A stretch of 64,000 nucleotides of DNA, taken from the NCBI GenBank assembly GCA_025267735.1, contig CM046296.1, forward strand, positions 25,818,464-25,882,463. Direction: 5' to 3'. Within the stretch, counting starts at the first letter, position 1, and each line of letters opens with the position of its first letter. Below the pieces are notes generated by a model. That model did no database searches and was not told the DNA's origin. It saw nothing but the letters and a program-made list of their open reading frames with translations. This DNA comes from Mactra quadrangularis (Eukaryota; Mollusca; Bivalvia; Venerida; Mactridae). Shown here in pieces: positions 1 through 9,879 of the stretch. The translations under genes and the position numbers were made by a program.

Positions 1-2051
1 TGATTAATAAATAAACTGTGGACGTTATATATATTCTATACAGAGCAAAATAACCTACTTTTATGTAAAAACAGTGATGTTTTATTTGCTATATTTACAT
101 CATTCACTTTCATTTTCTAGTGCTAATCTATTTGTTTCTCGGTCATTTACCGACAATCCATGGCTTAAACTTTGGGTGTAAGTCTCAAGTTTACTAAATA
201 GATTACTTCAAGTGTCTTAGGCCCTTCAGTGAAAGTATTTGATAATAATCACGGAGACAAGATTATACAGCATCCAGTTACCAAGTTATGTAGATACAAT
301 GTTTTAAATTCACATTTTTTGAATTTATGATACAGTGGAACTACGTTTACATGTATTTCACCTTCAATAATGTGAAATAGTATATTATTTCGAAACTTGC
401 TGGACAGTCTAAAATTTATACGAGAATGGTGTTGGTATGAATGGAGTGATTTTTGACTGTACTCTTGGTTATTCAATTTGAAAGTCTTTGAGTTTTTTTC
501 TCACATCAAACTTTCTTTAATTACGTGAAACTACCTACCATTCTAAGAAGTATTATTATTGAATGTTGCTAAATAAATATAGACTTTATTTCAAAGATAA
601 ATAGTTACAATTAAATTTGGTTTTCAAGTTTTAAAGTTTTATCGCTTGTTCCCTGATATTATTTAAAAATAAAAATTCATTATAATACCTATGAATGTTA
701 TTGGTGATGTTAGAATTGAGGTTTTACTGTAGATTCTTTGTAATACCCGAGTTTCTTGTAAACTTATCATTATAAACTTGTGTATTTATTAGTTTATGTT
801 TGATAACAATGTTTATGTGTTTATATATTCATCCACGTTCCTGTCCTCTATATGACATTCTAATCCAAGATTCAAAATATTATGTGTAAGTCACGATCTG
901 TCATTCATTTCCTGCTAAGATTTAGGGCGTTTTCTTTTAATTTCAACAAAGGGTAGCAGGTGGATTCGATTAAATATCTATTAGCATTAGATAGTTGCCC
1001 TCTCTGGGTCAAATAAAGTAGGTTTAATTCACATTTGTAACTAGCAAGCTTTTCAAGTGTGTCGAACGGATTTGCTGAAATGTGTTAATATAAAACGCTG
1101 ATATTTCGTGTGTTGGTAAAAATATTGTTTATAGGGTTTTGAAAAAAAGAATGCTTTTTCTATGTAACTGTTATGGAAATGGGCTGTACAGTGATTGCAT
1201 AAAACCAATAAATTGTCGGCAGTAGAAATCGAAAGGATTTTGTCACGTGACTTTTGCCCATTGCTATCGAAAACTACCCATCACAATATCACGACGTTGA
1301 GACGCCGTGAAATAATCGTGACATTTTGTTAATCGGATCAGTATTGGCATGCCGCAGACAAAATATAAATATAGGTCCAGTATTCCACAAGAAATTAACT
1401 GATGGAAAGTATTAAAAAGCAATAGGAAGTGGTGACGCACCATTTGTACTCATATCATGATTAGCATGCGTCGAAACATGCAAACATACAGTAGCTAAGA
1501 TGCATCATACACAAAATACTTGGGGGAGTAACGACAAAAGAATCTTACGAGACACAATATTATAGACTAACAGTGTTACAGATTTTTCATAAAATATAGG
1601 GACAAGTTTTATTTTAGAAAAAAATATGATAAAATGTCACATTAAACATCAATAAAATTGCGTGATTTGACTATACCATATTTTTATTACAGCGTAACAC
1701 TGAAACCATTGTAAACACTAAATGCATATGGCATATTAATTAGTGGCCGCTTCTACCATGATTCAACCTAAATCATTCCACGAAGAGCACAACCTTCATG
1801 CAGTGCTCAATAAATCAGTTTCGTATTTTAAGTGAACGAGTTGTTCTGTTTAAATCATGGTCAATTTACAAGGTTGAATTCCTATATTCAACAAATATCA
1901 TAAATTAATTCGGTATTGTATATAGATGCTTGTCGTTTTCCAGTCAAACATGTGACCTTTGTGGTATATTTCTACTCACGAAACGAACTCCCCACCGTTG
2001 TATGATGGACAGTTTACTAGTTTAAAACATAGTTATGTTAATTATACATAC
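1..2051. other. AT-rich stretch, probably intron or 3' side of the orphan secreted gene
   Basis: The signal-peptide exon at 2052-2144 ends in a donor that reads leftwards into this stretch, so part of it should be intron. I looked on the minus strand for a phase-0 continuation exon and found none I could support. A 75-codon open frame at 249-476 has no recognisable motif. No repeat structure was seen. Confidence 0.4.
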
Positions 2052-2144
2052 CTGTTGTAAATTATAAACACAATCCTCAGGCGAGCCATTTGTTCCTACA
2101 AGAACCATACATGTCACACACACTGTCAAGATAAATTGTTTCAT
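2052..2144 (-). CDS. First coding exon of an unidentified secreted protein (partial)
   Basis: The minus strand shows an acceptor (TTCTATTACAG), one base, then ATG and 31 codons, then a strong donor (CAG|GTATGT) at 2051/2050. The peptide begins MKQFILTVCVTCMVLVGTNG, a typical cleavable signal peptide: a basic residue at position 3, a hydrophobic core, and a small-residue cleavage region near Thr18-Asn19-Gly20-Ser21. The mature protein would start around SPEDCVYNLQQ. The acceptor just before the ATG implies a separate 5' UTR exon further right. The exon ends in phase 0. No downstream exon was recognised within 1-2051, so the family is unknown. Coincidental sequence is possible, but start, signal peptide and both splice sites together argue for a real exon. 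Confidence 0.55.
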
Positions 2145-2867
2145 TCTGTAATAGAACACATACCATACTTAAGTCAATTTACGTAGTATATTTTTGTCGT
2201 CGAGGCTGGTTGGTATTTCTTATTAAATTAATAACATTGTGTATTGCCCAAAATTTGGAAAAAATGCAGACTGGGTTGACTGGTATAGAATAAGCTATAA
2301 CACTAACACAATACTGATTGATTGTTAATGGGCTAAATTATAAATATCATAAACTTAATAAAGCAAATGATAACTACTTATTAAGGTCTACATACAGTCA
2401 CAACATAAAACATATCTGGACGACAAACCACCAAAAGGAAGACGCCACCAGAGAAACTGGTATTTAATTTAATAATTATTATTATATTTGAAAAAGCGTC
2501 ATTTTTATTCATTATTACACGTTAAAGCACGCTATACAATAAACACATCTATAATATGAGAATAGAAATAAAAAGTACATAACTTTAAATGAAATATTGA
2601 CGACATTGTAATTGTACAATTATAAATTTTAATTTACTAAAAAGTAAAACTTGTTTTATTCAACTAAAAACTTAGGCCGTCGTCAAGTTCATGAAATAAA
2701 TTTCCTTAATCTAACACAATTATGCTGTTTGATCGCCCTCCTTAAATAAATTTTGCACGAAATCTTGTACATTATATTACGAAATATACGATGAATGGAA
2801 GTGAGACTTTTACATTTTGTTGAAGCTTATTTAAATAAATAAAAAAATTGCTTCCAAATCTCGTAAA
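2145..2867. other. AT-rich intergenic or 5' UTR intron, nothing recognised
   Basis: No supported coding frame, RNA gene or repeat. It may be the first intron of the secreted-protein gene. Confidence 0.4.
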
Positions 2868-3223
2868 AATTGAACAAACAGACAGTTGGCTCCAGTTAAT
2901 TTTTCCTAGATTTTGAAAAAAAAACGCAATCATCACGTTTTCTAGATCACTATCTAAAACACTTTCATATTCTATGTAACTTTATAACATTCATTTCAAA
3001 TCAATATGTTTGGCTAGTCATTCGTTATGAATATCAAATACATTAAGTTTGAAAATTTGCAATCATCACGTTTTCTACTTTCCCGCTTTAAAAAGATTGC
3101 TGGCTCATTTAAACATCATTAATAGCCATGACCTTGTTTTTCAATTATAATTATGTCCGCTTTGAAACGAGTCTATACATTTAAACAAAAATTAACTGGA
3201 GCCAACTGTCTGTTTGTTTAATT
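2868..3223. mobile_element. Inverted-repeat MITE-like element, 356 bp
   Basis: The left arm (2868-2901) and right arm (3187-3223) are inverted copies of each other over about 34 bp with essentially one mismatch. Both contain CAGACAGTTGGCTCCAGTTA in one orientation or the other. The core is AT-rich, has no ORF, and carries a short internal direct repeat (AATCATCACGTTTTCT) at about 2926 and 3060. The structure fits a non-autonomous DNA transposon. I could not assign a superfamily because the target duplication is unclear (AATT at both ends may belong to the arms). Confidence 0.65.
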
Positions 3224-5440
3224 ATTAATCAACTACGTTTAATCCTTACTGTGAAAAAAGTCGGATATGTTACAATTTTTTACCACTTATCTCAATTCAA
3301 AGGATGTTAGGGAATTCCGTTTTAAGACGAAACATTAAGAACGCCCATTCTTGTAAAAAAATGTCTTATTAAGTGTATGAAGATTTTTATACAGTTACTA
3401 ACAGAGATTGCTTAATTTTATCAATTTGTATTTATTGTAAATGTCAAGATGGCATAATAAATTACCTGTCGATTCTTTTACAACAAATCTAATGACAAAA
3501 ATCGTCGGATGTCAAAAGAATTAAATACTTTTTAGAATGTTCTATTCAGTATAAAATATTATCGTTTAAATCACCAGACCTAGTGTGACTAAGATATGAA
3601 ACACCTTGCGATGATTTTTATTGTAAAACAGACAAACTGAATTTTAATTATTTTCTGGAAAAAAAAAGAAATACGTTTTACTGTTGACCAAATAAATTAT
3701 GAAGTACATGTACATGCCAAAACTATTAATTGCTAACTGCAACAAAATTAAGTATTCAGATTGCCGATGATTGCTTTATATTGCTTAAAATTAATAGTAA
3801 AAAAAAGTATGTATATAAATAGAGAATCTTATTCTGATTTTTATTCAATTCCTTTTAAATGTTCTGAAAATCAGCTATTGTTGTCCTTTTAAAAACAATT
3901 TAGCAAATAGTAAATGCGACTTGGTTATGTATGAAACAGACTAATTGACGACATGGCATCCATATAATATTAAAAAATGTAAATACGTTTCATAAACAAA
4001 CTGAAACAAAACATCTAAGATCTATAAACAAAAAGCTCGACATTTATGAACTTCGACCTACAGGATGTATGTTCGTTTAAAGTTCTTAATGTAAAGTCAT
4101 TTTAGAATAACATTAAATTTTACTGTTCAGAAAAGTAGTAAATTTCCATTATTTGGCACATCAAAAGCGATGGTCCCAATAACGGAATGTATACTTAATA
4201 TGTGAACCTTTTCATAAATTGGCATTACATGTACATGTATTTTCAGGTTAAAATTGTAAATAATAATAAAAACGAAATTCCATTTAAAATGCAGTTCATT
4301 TTTATCAATTTAATTTGGTTTAAAAAAAATGAAACGTCATAACTTGCAAAATTGTTATAAGAATAAATACTAACTTGCTTGTAAATTTGTTTATCTCCTA
4401 CTCACCACAGAAGCTATCAAAAAGTGAGTTAGGATTAAAATCTTACTGTAAAAGTACCCATGACTTTAATCTCTATATTAAAACAGGCGCCTTTAGATAA
4501 TATTCAAAGTGCTTTTAGCGCGCAATTAACGAACGAATGAACTCAAAATATCATAATTTATCAAATCTTAATTAAATTTTAAACCATTTGTAGACACATT
4601 ATAATAATCTACGAAAACTTGTTCTATTAACTTAATTGCTATTTAAACTATACTTAACGCTCAAGTAGTGTTGATAATTTATTTACTAATGATTTCATCA
4701 AAAGAAATTATAAGTCCATACTTGATATAAGATGCCTTTAATACTTAATAACACAGCTCCCTTGTTCACAACGAAATACACCGAATGAATGAGGACTATG
4801 AGCGTTCTTAATCCCCTCTTATCTGTTTCCATTTCACTTACCTAAGCCAATGGAATCTTCGCTCGCGCCCCGAACATTCCATCAGCCTCAGTGTTGACCG
4901 CAATAAGTAAACATTACTTATCAGTGACGGTGTCCAAATGAGTGAAATGATGACAAGGTTAATTAATTAGTAGGTAACGACAATTAATCGGCGATGATTT
5001 ATAAGAGAGGGACTATAAACCAGTCAAGCCCGTACTAGAATAAACACGTGGTTTCAAGAACAGAGGGCTGTAATGAGAATACGATTGGGTACAGACATAG
5101 CAATGTGATATTAGTTATCCTACAAGTGATGGACATTGTACGTGATTTCTTTAGAGAGATGATCCCAGTTTAAAATATGTGTTGTTATCAATGTAGACAT
5201 ATTTGTGTGAAAGTTGAAAAGAATTCACTCGATCCCTCACCTCGTGTGGTTTTGGGTTATCCCATTGCGGTAGACCATTTGTTGACCTTGCAGTTGTAGG
5301 CGTATGAATCAAAGAACATACGTAATTTTACAAGCTGTTCAATTTATTGAATAATCAGAATGACATGACAAGGAGCTGCGGCTGTAATTCAGTGGGTTGT
5401 GGGATAGTACTGGGTCACATAATAATGTACAAAACCTTCA
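3224..5440. other. AT-rich intergenic stretch with a small GC-richer patch at about 4820-4930
   Basis: No ORF or exon was recognised. Around 4840-4920 a CCAAT-like box (AGCCAATGG) sits beside a CpG-containing segment (GCTCGCGCCCCG), with a TATA-like run (GATTTATAAGAG) near 4995. This could be the promoter or 5' UTR region of the secreted-protein gene at 2052-2144, but nothing proves it. Confidence 0.3.
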
Positions 5441-5442
5441 TA

Positions 5443-5608
5443 CAGTAAAGTTCCGCTATTAAGACTATCTTAATTATTTTAAACTATGCGATTTTCAACA
5501 ATTTTTAAGTCCCAAATGCTTAATTTGAGAAGAAAAAGGTCCCTAAAATAATACCGTTCCGCTAATAAGACCACTAACATTGATGGTCTTAATAACGGAA
5601 CTTTACCG
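5443..5608. mobile_element. pogo/Tigger-like MITE, 166 bp, TA target duplication
   Basis: The element starts CAGTAAAGTTCCGCTATTAAGAC. Its right end is the inverted copy, starting CGGTAAAGTTCCGTTATTAAGAC. TA flanks both ends (5441-5442 and 5609-5610). TA duplications and a CAGT-type end with a CCG motif fit the pogo/Tigger branch of Tc1/mariner, which is family knowledge. There is no coding sequence. A diverged relative with similar internal sequence lies at about 52835-53030. Confidence 0.7.
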
Positions 5609-5824
5609 TACCATAGATCGGTTATATAGAATAACTACTATTGTATAAGGAGACTGTAACTGGGTAGCTTTACTTTAACAGTCACCTGTGACATTTGTTC
5701 GATGCCTCTTTGTGTGAGGTTATACACTTGTATCACAATTTGACATGTTGTCGACTCCTTGTAAAAGGGAGGGTATGTCAGTACTGGTGATAAGAAAATG
5801 TCTAGGAATGCGAGTTAGGTTAGT

Positions 5825-5905
5825 TTGTCGCCGTAAAAACGAATTGCATTGAGAAACGACAAAAAAACAACCACCGGTAGCACATGTACATTATGTCTGG
5901 AGAAC
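5825..5905. repeat. Dispersed repeat, copy 1
   Basis: Shares an interrupted match of about 75 bp with 7148-7220: a TTGTCGCCGT start, AATTGCAT in the middle, and CAACCACCGG followed by AGCACATGTACATT at the end. The copies are direct, 1.3 kb apart, and have no ORF. Probably fragments of one dispersed element. Confidence 0.5.
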
Positions 5906-7147
5906 ATTTAGGTCAAGACCACTCTGAGCTTTTGTTACAAATTAACACATGGGTCGCGCACATTAGAGCCAGCGGATTTCGGTCAACATCAAACTAGTTG
6001 TATTTACAAATGGCGCATGCATTGTAAGCAATGTTCCATAGCTTTGGAGATGAGCTAAAACTAATTGTATAACGGTTTGGAGGTATTTATTACAACAAGT
6101 GTAGGCAAGCCCTAATATTCAATTTTGTAAATGCCAAACAATCGTATACTAGGACAAACATGTATTTTTTCCTCCTTCCGAATGAAGAGTATACAAAAAC
6201 TGAGTTATACATAAGTGTTAATTGAATTGTAATGTTTGTACGTTAGTACTCCATTGAAATCTGTACCACGAGGTTGAATGTAAAGCCCAAGCATGCGATT
6301 GTCACGGGTGTTAACGAATGACATTGACCAGGCATAATATCGTTGCCGAGATTTGTAGCTATATGTTCCTTGTAAATCAACTTTTGATTAAGACGTTTAG
6401 AAAGTAAACCGTAAACATTTATGAATACAAAACGCCAAATTTGCCTCATAGAAGATAACAAGGCAGTTCGTGCTTGCCTCTTAGAGACTGTTGAGCAAGT
6501 TGTTTCTTGTTAAAAGAGTACAGAAAAGTTGTCTGGGCAAAAAGTGTGCTCATTTAAATATGCTTCAATCAAACATGAGTTTACCAACGCCTATTATGTA
6601 TAAGACCAATTACCAATAATTATTGTTTTTATAAAAACAAACTGCACGTTTGTCATTGCATACATTGATATACATGAATTTATGATTTTATCAATGGGTA
6701 ACGCCAACCGTCATACTTGCATCTTCCCGCGATGATTGTTTCAAATATCATGCCTCTTTAAGGTATTATCTTGGCAACAAGACGGATGCAATGTTTTTGT
6801 TTTGTTTTTATTATACATGTATCGAAGGCTGAAAGAAAATTGAAAATAGTGAGAGTTACAATAGTTTTTCATTCAGCCCTCGGTATGTATACTGTATTTT
6901 GTTGTAAACTGGACCATACTAACTGTGTTTTCATTTCTAAAAAAAATCTGTATAATAAGTAAACTATATGTCCACTCCGGAAATCAAATTAAACACAGTC
7001 GTAATTCTAAGATTAGTTGGTCATGACAATATGCGTTTCTGTCTATGTTTGTGGATTTGTCGATTTTGTTAAGACTCATTCCCTGTTTGTGGCTATTGTT
7101 CCACACAAATATAATAACCGTAATTTTAGCCTTCAAGTCTCAAATAT
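5906..7147. other. Intergenic, nothing recognised
   Basis: Only short open frames (6243-6461 minus, 6771-6962 plus) with no motif and no convincing splice context. Confidence 0.4.
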
Positions 7148-7220
7148 GTGTTGTCGCCGTTAAAAGAATTGCATAGACAAATGACAAAAGCAACCACCGG
7201 GAGCACATGTACATTCTGAT
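7148..7220. repeat. Dispersed repeat, copy 2
   Basis: Direct partner of 5825-5905. The sequence just before it (TCAAGTCTCAAATAT, about 7134) also occurs near 56985, so the family extends elsewhere in the window. Confidence 0.5.
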
Positions 7221-8469
7221 AGGCGCAATCTTTTCTGAACTTCTTACATACACTTGATCACCTATTTCTTTCTCGGGGTCACGGCATGGTACTGAGGAGG
7301 ACCCCTTTAGCGCCTGGTTATCTGATAGGAGTCAAAATCAAATGTCATTAATTGTAAATTAAGAAAAGAAAATATTCCAAATCCTATAAAATCACTAACC
7401 TTGTAACCCGAAGAAATTCAGTTAATCAGCGTTTTGATGTTTTATTTTACCACTGCATCATCAAGTTGGTTTTCTCAAATGCTCTTACATGCCTGAGGGT
7501 AGTTAACCACAACACTTTGTATTTCTCATTTATCTATAATATTATAGTGTTTATGTTAACGTCAACGCTCTGTAAGTTTGTACCGGGTAAAGCGACTTTC
7601 CACCATCCGGGTAGCCTAGTTACACAAGTTTTAAAACAATTGAATTTAACTTTTTTTGACTGACAAGTGACACGGTGTATAGCTACACAAACTTCACTTG
7701 TTTTGTCTTTGTAGTTAAAAGGAAAAAACTTCAAAGGAAGTGGACTAAATGCACAAAGTTTAACTTTAAAGGATGTATAACTTAAATGCAACGTTATATT
7801 TTCTGGCTTTTGATGACAGTGCCTTTTCTGCATCAAAACACACTTGACACTAGAGAACAAACTGTGCAACATACAAGACCGCCTAACTAGAAACGAACGT
7901 TCTAGTATTCTCAAGGGGACGGTTTAGAGAAATCAAAGCACTGAAAGTACTGATGGGGCGGAGCTCTTGAAAATTTTAAAACACTGATCATGACACTACT
8001 ATGACGTTATGAGATACTAGCCATAGAGTTGGCCTTTTCCAATTGGACAGATGGATTTTCAACTCTTCTCATAATGATTGTGTCAGATGAATTGAATCAT
8101 TGTTTATCGTCATGATGTTCTATTCAGTATTGGACTCTATATAATCAAAGATTAATTTTAAAACAAAAAAGAAAAGAGTTGTGAATAGTAGTCTATAGTG
8201 TCTGACTTTATTGCTGTTACAAACTTTCCTCCTTGATGGTCATAGAATTAATCTTTATCCTTTTTACAAGGACCAGTCTTGTAACTTTTAATTTGTTGCA
8301 TAGACCTTTGTCCCTACAAAGCTGGAAACAATCCCTGTATCAGTCATATATTTCTGCCGACTCATCCACTCCACCACTAACAAACAAGGAGTATGCACTT
8401 GAGATACCAATATTTATGAATTCAGGAACCAACTTCATGCTCTTTTACCCAGTGTTCTTCGTTGATATA
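7221..8469. other. Intergenic, nothing recognised
   Basis: Contains overlapping open frames on opposite strands around 7466-7914. Both lack family motifs and neither has clear splice signals. Confidence 0.4.
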
Positions 8470-8808
8470 CAGTGCCTACCAAAAGTTTGGAGACAACAGA
8501 AATTCATTATATCTTGATTCCAGTAATTGATTTTTTGAAACTATCACTTTTAATGCATCACAGATTATCTATGATGAAATTAAAGCACATTTCATGAATG
8601 CACCACAATTAATAGGTTTAACATCTGATATTCCAAAGCCTCAATTAAGAGCAATGTAATTATTTTCTATCAAATATTTTTAAGTAGAACTAAAATTAAA
8701 ATATTAAGCAAAACTGACAAGTATTTAAAAGCAGTTTTGAAATATTTGATAACAGCTATTCAATAGGCCTACATAGTGAAAATGTCTCCAAACTTTTGGT
8801 GGGTACTG
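8470..8808. mobile_element. Tc1/mariner-like MITE, copy 1 (339 bp)
   Basis: The ends are inverted copies built on CCAAAAGTTTGGAGACA. The left end begins CAGTGCCTACC; the right end, read inwards on the other strand, begins CAGTACCCACC. Each is flanked by TA (8468-8469 and 8809-8810). A CAGT...CCAAAAGTTTGG terminus with TA duplication is typical of Tc1-type elements. The core is AT-rich and non-coding. It matches 42625-42997 in the reverse orientation, including internal sequence. Confidence 0.75.
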
Positions 8809-9879
8809 TATATCGACTTGCCATATTTGAGGCCAGATGCATTTGTTAGCAGTGTTTGATGAGCACTAAGTCTGATCTCAAGTTACATGAACTTTAACAC
8901 GGTTCTTAGTGGGTTAGGCATAACCTTGACAAGCAATGCATGCTTAAGTAAATTGACAGTACAGATTTGTTTGTAATTATTTATAACTATTAATTACAAC
9001 ACTTCAGTATGAAATGTACAATATATACATACATTTTGAATGAACTATTTTAAGTCTTCAGCTGATACAAATGTTATACCAGGTAATAACAGTAAATAGA
9101 CAAAAAAGTTAATACTGTAGGGTGACAATTCACTAAATCTTCTCAGTACACACTTATTTTTAAATGATGACTTGTACACTTCCATGGAATAGGTATTTCA
9201 GCTGCGACATTAAAAAATAACATTAAGTGCCTAAATATAACCAGTTCTTCCTTAAATTCTAAAAGGTTTGATAGAATCTGAAGTTAATAATGATGCTTAC
9301 TGTACATTTTACTAATAGAAAAGGCTGTTTCTATATTAATTCAATTACTATAATGTCTAACCATTTACAATCCATCAGGGTTATGAGGAAACTTCTCATA
9401 AAATATTTTAAAAAATCCATGGTGTACTATTGATTATTACACATCATGTACATATATTAATTCAGTTCAAAATACATTTAAATGTTTATTTACACAAATA
9501 CCAAACATATGTGAAGTAAAATACCTCAATGATACACTATTTTGCAACAGATTAAACAATAGCTTACTTAACATATTTCATGTTTTATATATAGTTATAT
9601 ACAGCAAATCAAGGATGACTTCAACGCAATGTGTTATATATGTTTCATTGCACATGTAACATTATGATAATATGTTGTTAGCTTAAAAATTAATACCAAC
9701 ATAACCATTAATTATTACAATACTAGCTATGGTTTCTACAACAGAATTTCATCTCAGTCTAATGTAAATGATAATTTCTTTTTTAAATCAATTGATTATT
9801 TCCTTAAAACAGGCATTTAAAAGTTGATTAAATATGGAAAGAGAATATTTGTTCAATTATATCATGCATATCATGCAGA
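8809..9879. other. AT-rich flank of the THAP/PIF pseudogene
   Basis: No gene seen. It may hold the decayed 3' end and terminal repeat of the neighbouring PIF/Harbinger element, but I could not find a matching terminal repeat. Confidence 0.35.

Noticed and set aside
249..476. Further exon of the secreted-protein gene
   Set aside because: The frame is open on the minus strand but has no Cys pattern or splice sites linking in phase 0 to the exon at 2052.
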